Source: Bacillota bacterium (lineage in GTDB: Bacteria; Bacillota; Clostridia; Oscillospirales; Acutalibacteraceae). Taken from it: DNA of 29,960 nucleotides. Below are positions 7,422 through 15,901 of the stretch, one piece after another. Location: NCBI GenBank assembly GCA_023391275.1, contig JAEWBE010000124.1, positions 1-29,960 of the forward strand, given 5' to 3'. The notes beneath the pieces were generated by a model, which was given only the letters and a program-made list of their open reading frames with translations, was not told where the DNA came from and ran no database searches. Numbering within the stretch: position 1 is the first letter of the stretch; every line of letters starts with the position of its first letter. Made by a program: the position numbers and the translations under genes.

Positions 7422-9821
7422 ATGAATGATATCAGTACCATGGACGGGCTCTCCCCCGAGCAGGTTGAATCCCGGGTGCGGCAGGGTCTGGTGAACGGGG
7501 AAGAAGATATAAAAACAAAGACCGTCGGGCGAATTATACGCGATAATCTGCTGACGCCCTTTAATATTTTAAACGCGGTTCTTGCCGTGCTGGTTCTTGT
7601 TGTTGGTTCGTACAAGAACCTTTTATTCATGGGCGTTATCTTTTCAAATATTCTGGTCGGTACCGTGCAGGAAATCAGAGCAAAAAAAACGATCGACAAA
7701 CTTTCCCTGATTGCTGCGCCGAAGGCGCACGTTGTGCGGGGCGGCAAAAAGCAGGAATTAACGGTTGCCCAACTTGTTATGGATGACATTCTGCTGCTGA
7801 CCGCCGGGAATCAGGTTTGTGCCGACTGCGTCCTGGTGGACGGCGACTGCGAAGTAAATGAGGCGCTCATTACCGGGGAATCGGACGCGGTACAGAAAAA
7901 AACCGGCGACCACCTTTTGAGCGGCAGCTTTATCGGGAGCGGGAATTGCCACGCAAGAGTGGAGCATGTGGGCGCCGATAATTACGCCGCGCAGATTACC
8001 AGCAAAGCAAAATATTTAAAAAAGCCGAATTCCGAAATTATGGAATGGATTAACAAGATTATAAAATGGATCAGCTTCATCATTATTCCGGTAGGGTTGA
8101 TGCTTTTCGCCAAACAATACTTTATTTCCGGCGTCGAACTTGGCCAGGCGGTCATCAGCACGGTAGCGGCGCTGATCGGAATGATACCGGAGGGGCTTGT
8201 CCTTCTGACAAGCGTGGTGCTGGCAATAAGTGTTCTGCGCCTTGCGCGCCGTAAAACTCTGGTACAGGAACTCTACTCCATTGAAACGCTGGCGCGTGTG
8301 GACACACTTTGTCTGGATAAAACCGGAACCATTACCGAAGGAACCATGCAGGTGGACGCCATCGTACCGCTCTGCCCGATTACGCAGCGGCAGACGGAGG
8401 ACGCGATTACAGCGCTGGTGGACACGCTCAATGATGAAAACCCCACATCCGCCGCGCTGCGGCAGATTGGCGGCAACCCGCCGCAATGGCAATGCACCGG
8501 GACGGTCGCTTTTTCTTCAGCACGCAAGTGGAGCGGAGCCAGTTTTGAAGGTGTGGGCAGTTTTCTGCTCGGAGCGGGCGAATTCATTCTGAAGGACAGC
8601 TTCGAGCCGATTCGGCCGCTTGCGGATGAATACGCAGGGCACGGACAAAGGGTGCTGCTTCTGGCACATTCAAATCAGAAATTAAATGAAAAAGAATTGC
8701 CCGCGGATGTTTCCCCGCTGGCCCTGATTCTTTTGAGCGACCGGATTCGGAAAAACGCACGGGCAACCTTGGAATATTTTTCCGATCAGGGTGTTGATAT
8801 CAAGGTTATTTCAGGTGACAATGCCATTACAGTTTCAAATATTGCAGAAAAGGCCGGGCTGTGGGATTCGCATAACTATGTTGACGCATCAACGCTGACA
8901 AATTATGACGAACTGAAAGAAGCCGTACAAAAATACTCCGTATTCGGGCGCGTTACGCCGCAGCAGAAATACGATATGATTAAAGCACTGAAAGAACTGA
9001 AGCATACCGTGGCGATGACCGGCGACGGCGTAAACGACGTGCTTGCTTTAAAGGAAAGCGACTGCAGCATTGCGATGGCTTCCGGAAGCGACGCTTCAAG
9101 AACGGTTTCACAGGTCGTGCTGCTGGATTCCGACTTTGCAAGTATGCCGCGCATTGTGAGCGAAGGCCGGCGCTCTATCAACAATCTGCAGCGCTCTGCC
9201 GCGCTGTACCTTGTAAAAGCGATGTTTTCAACGATTATCGGGGTGCTGTTTATCTTCATAAAGAGCGGCTACCCCTTCCAGCCGATTCAGTTTACGCTGA
9301 TTAACGCGGTAACAATCGGAATCCCTTCGTTTATTCTTGCAATGGAAACAAACCGGGAAAGGATTAAGGGTAAATTCATTGTAAACGTAACCAAAAAGGC
9401 CATTCCCGGCGCACTCACCATGATCCTTAATATTCTGATTCTCGTGGCGGTTGCTTCATTCCTCGCTTTAACACCGCAACAGATTTCCACCCTTGCGGTA
9501 ATTCTTACCGGTTACACAGGGCTGCTGACACTGTTTAGAATCTGCATGCCTTTCGACGCGAAGCACACGGTTTTATTTTCGCTGATGGTCATTATATTTA
9601 CTGTTGCATTAACTACCTTCCAGTCCTTCTTTGCCGTGGTATACCTGACGCTGCCGATGGTGTTTGTTCTGGTGCCGATGATGATCTTCGCGGCCTGCCT
9701 GATGACGGTAGTTCTGCATATTATTGAAAAGCTGTCGGTAAGGGAGTGGGCTTCCCGTGCGAAAAGGCAGTGGAGGCTTTCCATGAGGACGCACCGACGG
9801 CAGATAAAAGTAAAAAAATAA
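7422..9821 (+). CDS. Cation-translocating P-type ATPase, CtpE-like (probable Ca2+ uptake group)
   Basis: This is a 799-residue P-type ATPase. With ATG 7422 as residue 1, the motifs are TGES (about 151-154), the membrane motif IPEGL (about 255-259), phosphorylation site DKTGT with Asp299, SGDN (about 464-467) and TGDGVND (about 533-539). The N-terminal block LTPFNILNAVLAVLVLVVGS and the C-terminal NAVTIGIPSFILAMETNRER resemble the mycobacterial CtpE group, for which Ca2+ uptake has been reported. It lacks N-terminal heavy-metal domains and a CPC motif, arguing against Cu/Zn export. I prefer ATG 7422 over ATG 7404 because GGGGA (7410-7414) lies 7 bases before 7422. The gene is monocistronic and convergent with the amidase-like gene. 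The ion is inferred from similarity only. Confidence 0.88.
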   Translation: MNDISTMDGLSPEQVESRVRQGLVNGEEDIKTKTVGRIIRDNLLTPFNILNAVLAVLVLVVGSYKNLLFMGVIFSNILVGTVQEIRAKKTIDKLSLIAAPKAHVVRGGKKQELTVAQLVMDDILLLTAGNQVCADCVLVDGDCEVNEALITGESDAVQKKTGDHLLSGSFIGSGNCHARVEHVGADNYAAQITSKAKYLKKPNSEIMEWINKIIKWISFIIIPVGLMLFAKQYFISGVELGQAVISTVAALIGMIPEGLVLLTSVVLAISVLRLARRKTLVQELYSIETLARVDTLCLDKTGTITEGTMQVDAIVPLCPITQRQTEDAITALVDTLNDENPTSAALRQIGGNPPQWQCTGTVAFSSARKWSGASFEGVGSFLLGAGEFILKDSFEPIRPLADEYAGHGQRVLLLAHSNQKLNEKELPADVSPLALILLSDRIRKNARATLEYFSDQGVDIKVISGDNAITVSNIAEKAGLWDSHNYVDASTLTNYDELKEAVQKYSVFGRVTPQQKYDMIKALKELKHTVAMTGDGVNDVLALKESDCSIAMASGSDASRTVSQVVLLDSDFASMPRIVSEGRRSINNLQRSAALYLVKAMFSTIIGVLFIFIKSGYPFQPIQFTLINAVTIGIPSFILAMETNRERIKGKFIVNVTKKAIPGALTMILNILILVAVASFLALTPQQISTLAVILTGYTGLLTLFRICMPFDAKHTVLFSLMVIIFTVALTTFQSFFAVVYLTLPMVFVLVPMMIFAACLMTVVLHIIEKLSVREWASRAKRQWRLSMRTHRRQIKVKK

Positions 9822-9822
9822 A

Positions 9823-9848
9823 GAGGAACAGTAAGTGCTCCTCCTTTT
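9823..9848 (+). terminator. Possible terminator after the CtpE-like gene
   Basis: GAGGAACA (9823-9830) pairs with TGCTCCTC (9836-9843), with one internal mismatch, a GTAAG loop and CTTTT after it. The hairpin starts right after the stop codon and overlaps the end of the convergent gene. Confidence 0.5.
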
Positions 9849-10587
9849 AAAGTAAAATATATCTTGCGTCCGCATAGCCGACATCACCCTGATAGTCCAC
9901 CACATACCAGCCGTTCCACACTCCTAAAAGGGCAATCGGCGCGCCGTTGGGGGCCTGTTTGATGATTGGCGAATTTCCGTCCGGGCGTGTGCGGACAGGC
10001 AGGTTCCCACCCTCCGTGTCAACTGTGCCGCGCAGGGTTATCTTCGGTCTGCTGATAAACGGGATGCCAAAATAGCCGGCAATCGATTCCACCAGACCGG
10101 CGGCAATTTTTTCTGTGCTGCTTTTCAGCCATTCCACATCCTGCGTATCATCCCGATACGTGGTTTTAACCAGCACCGCAGGCGCGTTGGTTTTGACCAC
10201 CTCCGGATTGCTGTTGGTGGAAACAACTTTTACCAGGTCCGGGTCAGGGTAAATCTTCTTATAACTTTCGCTGATGATTTCAGCGGCGCGTTTTCCGCGA
10301 GTTGAATAAAAGTAATAATAAATATCGACGCCCGTCCGTTCACCAGGCAAACTTTCCGTCCAAACACTGGAACGCAGAGCCAAATGCAGATCATAGTATC
10401 CGGCGTTTGATTCGCGTATAGCCTGCCCAAGCGGAGCCCCCGGACTGGCGCGCACGCGCCGAATTCCGCTGGCGCGCAGATAAGGCTCCATGGCGTCCGC
10501 TGTCTGAAGCATGCAATGCTCTTCCTCTCCCGCGCCCGGACAGTGATTCCCGGGCTGCATGGATGGGCTCAGAAAAATAATTGGCAT
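9847..10587 (-). CDS. N-acetylmuramoyl-L-alanine amidase-fold protein with C-terminal SH3 domain, active site altered
   Basis: This is a 246-residue protein with no signal peptide. Residues about 1-175 have the Amidase_3 architecture: early strand IIFLSPS, a Glu cluster at 21-23, DAMEPYLRASGI, YYDLHLALRSS with His68, GVDIYYYFYSTRGKRAAE, and APAVLV (136-141 region). Residues about 182-246 form a bacterial SH3-type domain (NLPVRTRPDG, GWYVVDYQGDVGYADARYI). Active Amidase_3 enzymes use a His-Glu-His zinc site and a catalytic Glu in a PAVLVE block. Here the first His motif is replaced by SPSMQPGN, and the last position is Lys141. The protein may therefore bind peptidoglycan without hydrolysing it, or use a different mechanism. 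Start ATG 10587 has GAGGAG (complement of 10595-10600) 7 bases upstream; longer frames upstream run through the structured element and lack a ribosome binding site. Confidence 0.8.
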   Translation of the reverse strand: MPIIFLSPSMQPGNHCPGAGEEEHCMLQTADAMEPYLRASGIRRVRASPGAPLGQAIRESNAGYYDLHLALRSSVWTESLPGERTGVDIYYYFYSTRGKRAAEIISESYKKIYPDPDLVKVVSTNSNPEVVKTNAPAVLVKTTYRDDTQDVEWLKSSTEKIAAGLVESIAGYFGIPFISRPKITLRGTVDTEGGNLPVRTRPDGNSPIIKQAPNGAPIALLGVWNGWYVVDYQGDVGYADARYILL

Positions 10588-10677
10588 AGCACCACTCCTC
10601 AATCGCAAACTAAAGAACATAAACGTACTCTTCCTGCATAAAATATATGGAGTATATAGAAGATATATCACAAGACA

Positions 10678-10783
10678 CCCGGGCGTTGCACCCCGGGAAA
10701 AGCGGCAGGCAAAGCGCTCCTTCAGGGTTCCTACTGTGTAGGATAAAACTCTGGAGGGGCGCTTCCTTGTGGTTGCCGCTTTT
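10678..10783. repeat. Long imperfect palindrome / structured RNA-like element of unknown family
   Basis: Nested complementarity covers almost the whole interval. AAAAGCGGCA (10698-10707) pairs with TGCCGCTTTT (10774-10783). AAGCGCTCC (10712-10720) pairs with GGGGCGCTT (10756-10764). TTCAGGGTT (10721-10729) pairs with AACTCTGGA (10747-10755). TCCTAC (10729-10734) pairs with GTAGGA (10738-10743). A separate hairpin, CCCGGG (10678-10683) with CCCGGG (10692-10697), abuts it. It matches no riboswitch, SRP RNA, tmRNA, RNase P or 6S RNA that I can recognise. It could be a dispersed palindromic repeat, a small RNA, or a terminator-like barrier; the strand cannot be decided. Confidence 0.6.
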
Positions 10784-10943
10784 AATGATTTCGCCGCCTT
10801 CCGGTACCTGCTGCAAGGAATCGATTGCCGTTTTTCAAAGAGGCCGGGATACATCATTGCGCCGCCTTGATTCTATTCAATTTTCAGGATACAATCTGCA
10901 TAAAACAGATTTTTGCATTGCACATTTTTTAAACGATATTCCA

Positions 10944-10972
10944 TTGACATTTCTATGGCATCAGTTTATAAT
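10944..10972 (+). promoter_or_regulatory. Consensus sigma-A promoter of the amino acid ABC operon
   Basis: TTGACA (10944-10949), exactly 17 bases, TATAAT (10967-10972). Both hexamers match consensus fully. The start codon at 11113 implies a leader of about 130 nt in which I recognise no riboswitch. Confidence 0.85.
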
Positions 10973-11112
10973 TTCACTAAATTAGCAATCTACTAGAAGA
11001 GGGTATAAAGAGAATTTTTGCATTATTTCACTTTGTCTCCGTCATTTTAGGAATCAATTAAATTAAACTGATAAAGTGGCGATATTGCATCCGACGTGAA
11101 AGGGGTAATACC

Positions 11113-12036
11113 ATGAAAAAAAACAAAAGAATTTTATCCGCTGTTCTTTGTACAGTGATGGCTGCAGGCATGCTCGCATTTACAGGCTGTTCCAAAGCGG
11201 CGGACACTGCGTCACCCGCTGCCGCGGGAAGTGGGGCACCGGCGAGCGCGGCGGCAAGTGCCGCGGCAAGCACGGCAGCAGGCGGAAAAAAAGTTTTGAA
11301 AGTGGGCATGGAGTGTGCTTTTGCACCTTATAACTGGACACAGTCCGACAACAGCAACGGTGCAATTGCAATTTCAAACAGCAGCGGCGAATATGCGAAC
11401 GGTTACGACGTAATGATGGCAAAGAAAATTGCAGACGCCATCGGCTACGATCTTCAAATTGTAAAAACCGAATGGGACGGCCTTGCGCCCGGCGTGGCCA
11501 GCGGCAAGCTGAACGCCGCCATTGCCGGTATGAGCATTACCGCAGAACGTCTGCAGACCGTTGATTTTACGGACGTTTACTACAAAGCCTCGATTTACGC
11601 GCTGGTTAAATCCGACAGCAAATATGCCTCCGCAAAGAGCCTCGCCGATTTAAAAGGCGCCAAATGCACCTCCCAGCAAAATACCATCTGGTATGACATG
11701 CTCAAGCAAATCCCGGAAGCGAATATCCAGCCCGCCATGAAAAATGTTCCCGCCCTGATCGTCGCCCTGACATCCGGAAAAACAGAAGTATTCGTGACTG
11801 ACAAGCCGACTGCGATGGCGGCATCCTATGCAAATAAAAACCTTGTCATGCTTGACTTTTCTAAAAGCGGAAATGACTTTAAAGCTTCCGATGAAGACGT
11901 AAACCTCGGTATTGCGGTTTCGAAATCCGCTCCGGACCTGAAAAAGGCAATTAACACCGCGCTGGCCGGCATCAGTGAGAGCGACCGTGACACCATTATG
12001 CAGGATGCAATTAAGAATCAGCCTGTAACGCAATAA
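11113..12036 (+). CDS. Polar amino acid ABC transporter substrate-binding lipoprotein
   Basis: This 307-residue protein opens with a lipoprotein signal (MKKNK basic start, hydrophobic core, lipobox FTGC with Cys26), so it should be anchored to the outer face of the membrane. Residues about 27-58 are an Ala/Ser/Gly-rich flexible linker. From about residue 59 it is a type-3 periplasmic-binding domain (SBP_bac_3): KVLKVGMECAFAPYNW opens it, then YDVMMAKKIADAIGYDLQIV, WDGLAPGVASGKLNAAIAGM and ITAERLQTVDFTDVYY. The last three match the classical polar amino acid binding fold. The family carries glutamine, arginine, lysine, histidine or cystine; the sequence does not tell which. It is the first gene of a three-gene operon with the permease (40 bases downstream) and the ATPase. 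Confidence 0.93.
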   Translation: MKKNKRILSAVLCTVMAAGMLAFTGCSKAADTASPAAAGSGAPASAAASAAASTAAGGKKVLKVGMECAFAPYNWTQSDNSNGAIAISNSSGEYANGYDVMMAKKIADAIGYDLQIVKTEWDGLAPGVASGKLNAAIAGMSITAERLQTVDFTDVYYKASIYALVKSDSKYASAKSLADLKGAKCTSQQNTIWYDMLKQIPEANIQPAMKNVPALIVALTSGKTEVFVTDKPTAMAASYANKNLVMLDFSKSGNDFKASDEDVNLGIAVSKSAPDLKKAINTALAGISESDRDTIMQDAIKNQPVTQ

Positions 12037-12076
12037 TTCATTCAAAGCGAAACATATTGGAAGAGAGTTGTAATCT

Positions 12077-12886
12077 ATGAATCTCCCCGGTGATACTGAT
12101 TTTTTTGGCTGGGTAATGTACCTGCTTGGCAAATATGGGCCGATTTTTCTACACGGAGCAGGTGTAACCCTTTTACTGGCACTTGTCGGTACATTGATCG
12201 GCTGCCTGATCGGCCTTCTGGTCGGAGTGCTGAGAACCCTTCCGCTCAGCCCGAACGCAAACCCGGTTGTCAAAGTGCTGCACAAAATTTTACAGTTTAT
12301 TCTCGCGGCATATATAGAGATTTTTCGCGGCACGCCAATGATTGTACAGGCTATGGTGGTTTATTACGGTGCAATGCAGGTTTTTAAAATCGATATGAGC
12401 GCAATGGTAGCCGGATTCTTTGTAGTTTCGATCAACACCGGCGCTTATATGGCAGAAACGGTGCGCGGCGGCATCGACTCCATTGACATTGGCCAGACGG
12501 AAGCCGCCAAGGCAATTGGAATGACCCACTGGCAGACGATGATAAGCGTGATTATGCCGCAAACCATCCGTAATATTATGCCGCAGATCGGCAACAACCT
12601 GATTATCAACATTAAAGATACCTCTGTCTTAAATGTAATCAGCGTAACCGAACTGTTCTTCTCCGGCAACTCCGCCGCCGGCGCATATTTCCGGTATTTT
12701 GAGGTTTTCTTCATTATCAGCACGATTTACTTTATTATGACTTTCACCTGTTCCCGCCTGCTGCGCTGGATCGAGCACAAAATTGACGGTTCCAGCTACT
12801 ACTCGCTTGTAAAGAGCGACATGATGGCCGACCCCACCGGCCACAATCCTGTAAAGCATGGAGGTACCGGAACATGGAAGAAGTAA
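12077..12886 (+). CDS. Polar amino acid ABC transporter permease (HisM/GlnP family)
   Basis: This 269-residue inner-membrane permease has a first long TM segment at about 23-52, then EIFRGTPMIVQ (about 81-91), a hallmark of the HEQRo/HisM permease group. The cytosolic EAA loop (GQTEAAKAIGMTHWQ, about 139-153), which docks onto the ATPase, follows, then PQTIRNIMPQIGNNLI. It would form a homodimer, since only one permease gene is present, and pair with the ATPase encoded next. Start ATG 12077 is preceded by GGAAGAGAG. The C-terminus extends about 20 residues past the last TM helix and overlaps the start of the ATPase gene by 13 bases, indicating translational coupling. Confidence 0.93.
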   Translation: MNLPGDTDFFGWVMYLLGKYGPIFLHGAGVTLLLALVGTLIGCLIGLLVGVLRTLPLSPNANPVVKVLHKILQFILAAYIEIFRGTPMIVQAMVVYYGAMQVFKIDMSAMVAGFFVVSINTGAYMAETVRGGIDSIDIGQTEAAKAIGMTHWQTMISVIMPQTIRNIMPQIGNNLIINIKDTSVLNVISVTELFFSGNSAAGAYFRYFEVFFIISTIYFIMTFTCSRLLRWIEHKIDGSSYYSLVKSDMMADPTGHNPVKHGGTGTWKK

Positions 12887-13623
12887 AGACTTCTATTTTG
12901 GAAGTGTGCCACCTGAGCAAAAGCTTCGGCGACCATCAGGTGCTGAAGGATATTGATTTTGAAACAAAGCACAGCGACGTAATCTGTATTATCGGCGCTT
13001 CCGGTTCGGGGAAATCCACCCTGCTGCGCTGCATTAACATGCTTGAAACCCCGACTTCCGGTGAAATTCTCTTCCACGGAAAAAACATTATGGCAAAGGG
13101 CAGCAACGTGAATACCTACCGTGCCAAAGTGGGCATGGTGTTCCAATCCTTCAACCTGTTCCACAACATGACCGTGCTGCAAAACTGCATGGTCGGAACA
13201 ACGAAGGTATTGAAAAAAGACAGGAAAGTTTCGGAAGAAACCGCATTAAAATATTTGTCAAAGGTCGGCATGGCTGAGTACATCAACGCGAAGCCGCATC
13301 AGCTTTCCGGCGGTCAGCAGCAGCGTGTCGCGATTGCCCGGGCGCTTGCCATGGAACCGGAAATTCTGCTTTTTGACGAGCCGACGAGTGCCCTCGACCC
13401 TCAGATGGTCGGCGAGGTGCTTACCGTTATGCGGGATTTGGCGAACGAGGGCATGACCATGGTAATTGTAACTCACGAAATGGCTTTTGCCCGGGATGTT
13501 TCGTCCCGCGTGGTTTTTATGGCCAACGGCGTTGTAGCCGAACAGGGTTCGCCCGAAGAGATTTTCACCAACCCGAAGCAGGAGGCCACTAGGGAATTCC
13601 TGTCCCGGTTTAGAAATCAATAG
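12874..13623 (+). CDS. Polar amino acid ABC transporter ATP-binding protein (GlnQ/HisP type)
   Basis: This 249-residue ABC ATPase energises the importer encoded by the two preceding genes. All motifs are intact: Walker A GASGSGKST (41-49), Q-loop Gln91 in VFQSFNLF, signature LSGGQQQRV (about 144-152), Walker B ILLFDEP (about 164-170) with catalytic Glu169, D-loop SALDP and the switch histidine in VIVTHEMAFARDV. The length and the VFQSFNLFHNMTVLQN block place it in the polar amino acid (PAAT) subfamily. Start ATG 12874 has GGAGG (12860-12864) 9 bases upstream, inside the permease gene. A strong terminator follows 12 bases after the stop codon, closing the operon. Confidence 0.95.
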   Translation: MEEVKTSILEVCHLSKSFGDHQVLKDIDFETKHSDVICIIGASGSGKSTLLRCINMLETPTSGEILFHGKNIMAKGSNVNTYRAKVGMVFQSFNLFHNMTVLQNCMVGTTKVLKKDRKVSEETALKYLSKVGMAEYINAKPHQLSGGQQQRVAIARALAMEPEILLFDEPTSALDPQMVGEVLTVMRDLANEGMTMVIVTHEMAFARDVSSRVVFMANGVVAEQGSPEEIFTNPKQEATREFLSRFRNQ

Positions 13624-13635
13624 TGTCACAATTGC

Positions 13636-13671
13636 AAAACACCCCGCATCCGAATGGATGCGGGGTGTTTT
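13636..13671 (+). terminator. Strong bidirectional intrinsic terminator
   Basis: A perfect 16-bp stem (13636-13651 with 13656-13671), loop GAAT, A-run on one side and T-run on the other. It ends the ABC operon and can also serve the convergent lipoprotein gene whose stop is at 13676. Confidence 0.92.
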
Positions 13672-13675
13672 ATGT

Positions 13676-14383
13676 TCATTTGCTTTGTGTTGACGAGGCG
13701 GAACGGTTACCCGACATTCCACCCAGAATTTGGACGGACACCAGCTTTTCGGAACTCGTTTCATAGGTCACTTTTAAAATTGTTCCGACGGTAAGGTCGG
13801 AAAGTGATGCGGCGGTGGCATTACTCTGCCTTACCGATCCCTGCGCCGCTGAAGCGGAATTTTCAGACGCATTGGAATTTTGTGCGGAGGTATCGCCAGC
13901 GGCCTGCCCTCTTCCCTGTCCGCCGCCTTTCCCGCCAAATCCGCGCATGTTTTGCTTTGTCAGAATACTGATGTCGGAAATGGTTATGGTTTTGGATTCT
14001 CCTGTCAGAGTCAGCGACTCTCCGCCCTGTCCCCTGTTGCCGGGCGCTCCCTGCCGCCCACTGGAAACAGCACCCTGCTGCTTTCCGCCGTTATCAGGCG
14101 GAGTTCCCTGTGATGCGTCCCCGCCGCTTCCCGAAGCAGCGCTGCGCTGCCCGCCGGCACGCGGGCTGAATGTGCCGAGTGCAATGGTAACCTTCGCACC
14201 GTCGACAGCGGTTATTTTCCCATAAACGGCTGTCTGCCCATCCGCCACTGCCGCTGTGGAAGCAGCGGAAGGCGTCGCCGCAGAGGCCGTGACGCTTTGC
14301 TGTGCGCCGCATGCGGTAAACGCAAGAAGATTCGCCGCAATCACCAAGCCCGCCGCTGCCCGGAACATCTTATTATTTTGCAT
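13676..14383 (-). CDS. Low-complexity lipoprotein with DUF5666-like segments
   Basis: This 235-residue putative lipoprotein has a hydrophobic signal ending in AFTAC (Cys25). After a Ser/Ala/Thr-rich linker comes a beta-strand-like unit, VYGKITAVDGAKVTIALG, resembling the opening of DUF5666-type domains. Then comes about 100 residues rich in Gly, Gln, Ser and Arg, interrupted by a short strand region with LTLTGESKTITISD. It ends with SLSDLTVGTILKVTYETSSE and a strand VSVQILGG, again as in DUF5666-like proteins. No function is known to me. ATG 14383 is chosen because GGAG (complement of 14392-14395) lies 8 bases upstream; the upstream frame extension lacks a site. The gene stands alone between two terminators. 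The surface location is inferred from the lipobox. Confidence 0.75.
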   Translation of the reverse strand: MQNNKMFRAAAGLVIAANLLAFTACGAQQSVTASAATPSAASTAAVADGQTAVYGKITAVDGAKVTIALGTFSPRAGGQRSAASGSGGDASQGTPPDNGGKQQGAVSSGRQGAPGNRGQGGESLTLTGESKTITISDISILTKQNMRGFGGKGGGQGRGQAAGDTSAQNSNASENSASAAQGSVRQSNATAASLSDLTVGTILKVTYETSSEKLVSVQILGGMSGNRSASSTQSK

Positions 14384-14488
14384 AATCATTACTCCGTTCG
14401 TATCAATATTGGTTATTATTTCCTTTGACTGCATCTATGGTACCGCGGAAATGTGATGATTACATGATCTCTGCTTTATCGTTTCCTG

Positions 14489-14530
14489 AAAAAATCCCCG
14501 CCGGCTTTTCTGTTTGCAAGCCAGCGGGGA
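14489..14530 (-). terminator. Intrinsic terminator of the flippase gene
   Basis: On the minus strand a GC-rich stem of 13 bp (complement of 14518-14530 with 14495-14507) is followed by TTTTTT. It starts 6 bases after the stop codon of the gene at 14536. Confidence 0.9.
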
Positions 14531-14535
14531 CTTTG

Positions 14536-15858
14536 TTATTTCTTTATGATACCCTTGACCAGCGCCAGTTCCTCCCTGTTTGGAATAATCAGCCTGTAAA
14601 AAGGTGTTTGTGTAAAACGGCAGAAAATAATAATGGAAGTCAGCCCCTGCATGGTAAGGGAAGCAGAAGTGGCGATTGCCACACCGTTCATACCCATTAC
14701 CGGGATCAGCAGGATACTGAGCAGCAGGTTTGCGGCAATACCCAGTGCGGTCGGAATGATATTCAGCTCCGGCCTGCCGTAGGCAGCGATTGAGTTGTTC
14801 AGCACCTTTGCATAGGAAATAAAAACAGAACCGATAATCAAATAATTCAACGGGCTCAGCGCCCCCACATACATCGGGAAGATTCTGGGGACAAAGACAT
14901 CAGCGACCCAAACCAGCGCGACTGCGGTAAAAGCAGTAATATAAGTAACAACTTTAGAGGAAATCAGCGTTAATTTCACCTTATCATTCTGTTCTTTCAT
15001 CGCGGCAATCCGGCTCATAATAACCATGCTTACGGCATCCGGAAGAATCCACACCTGCTGCATCATGGTCATGGCGGTATTATATACTCCAAAATTGCTG
15101 GTGCCATAAGTTCCCTGCACAATATAACTGCCAAAATTAGCATTTACATAAGTCATAAGGTTGCTCACGTGGGATTTCAGGCTGTACTTCACAATGCTGC
15201 CGGTATGAACCGTAAGGTCGTCTTCCGCGGCAGGCTGGGGCATGGGGCCGCTCCAGCGCTTAATGCTGTAAAGCGCCAAAACAATCATAGAAAGTGAAAT
15301 TACATTGGTCGCCCAAACCCATACCGCGGCGGAAGGATGGAGGAATACGGCCACGGCAAGTGCGGTAACCAAAATCCGCTGAATCAAAACAATCATGTTA
15401 TAGGATCGAAATTTATTCTCACCGCGAAGAACCGCAATACAGATATTAAGGACAAAGGAACTGACTCCGTAAACCACAATGGCAAGCAGATAGGGGGCAG
15501 GGGTTTCCATAAAGGAGGCACTGCCGCGCAAAGCCAGCACCACAGCCGCACCAATCAGGATAATTGCGGAGGAAATCCACAAGGTCAGCTTTTTGATGGC
15601 AGCCTGTGTATTCCGGATTTTATAGCGGGAGACAAAATAGATGACGGCCGCGTTCACACTGAGCCAGAGAATAGTGGATAAACCGCCGCCCCACAGCTGC
15701 ACCGTGTTATAAAGGCCTTTAATCTGAGGATTCACACGGTTTAAAACCATGAATGCCGCGATCAGATTTAGAATAGAGCCAAACGCGTTGGTCCCAAAGG
15801 TGTCCAGGGAATCACGCACAATGGAACTTCTGATTTTCTTCTCTTGTTTAATTTTCAT
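14536..15858 (-). CDS. Polysaccharide flippase-like membrane protein (Wzx/MATE-like MOP superfamily)
   Basis: This 440-residue protein has about 12-14 hydrophobic segments and the layout of the MOP exporter superfamily. It has an amphipathic N-terminus, two similar six- to seven-helix halves and a hydrophilic linker around residues 210-225 (PQPAAEDDLTVHTG). The segment YSLKSHVSNLMTYVNANFG and the later ISYAKVLNNSIAAYGRPELN are typical of lipid-linked oligosaccharide flippases rather than drug-efflux MATE proteins. No glycosyltransferase genes flank it, so the cargo is unknown. ATG 15858 has GGAG (complement of 15869-15872) 10 bases upstream; an in-frame TTG at 15861 is possible and adds one residue. 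Its promoter (15902-15930) and terminator make it a single-gene unit. Confidence 0.85.
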   Translation of the reverse strand: MKIKQEKKIRSSIVRDSLDTFGTNAFGSILNLIAAFMVLNRVNPQIKGLYNTVQLWGGGLSTILWLSVNAAVIYFVSRYKIRNTQAAIKKLTLWISSAIILIGAAVVLALRGSASFMETPAPYLLAIVVYGVSSFVLNICIAVLRGENKFRSYNMIVLIQRILVTALAVAVFLHPSAAVWVWATNVISLSMIVLALYSIKRWSGPMPQPAAEDDLTVHTGSIVKYSLKSHVSNLMTYVNANFGSYIVQGTYGTSNFGVYNTAMTMMQQVWILPDAVSMVIMSRIAAMKEQNDKVKLTLISSKVVTYITAFTAVALVWVADVFVPRIFPMYVGALSPLNYLIIGSVFISYAKVLNNSIAAYGRPELNIIPTALGIAANLLLSILLIPVMGMNGVAIATSASLTMQGLTSIIIFCRFTQTPFYRLIIPNREELALVKGIIKK

Positions 15859-15901
15859 CAATAAGATGCTCCAATACCACTGAATTCAAAACATGAAGTA
15901 T

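Larger units (their letters stand above)
10588..11112. other. 525-base intergenic region: structured element plus promoter and long leader
   Basis: This stretch separates the amidase-like gene (-) from the amino acid ABC operon (+). It contains the self-complementary element at 10678-10783, two copies of CGCCGCCTT (10792-10800 and 10859-10867), a consensus promoter at 10944-10972 and a leader of about 130 nt. I see no gene in it: the reading frames on both strands have no ribosome binding site and run through the hairpin. Confidence 0.6.

Noticed and set aside
10610..10985. Open frames on both strands through the structured element (68 and 112 codons)
   Set aside because: They have no ribosome binding site, and their existence is explained by the palindromic structure. 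At most they are junk translations of a repeat.
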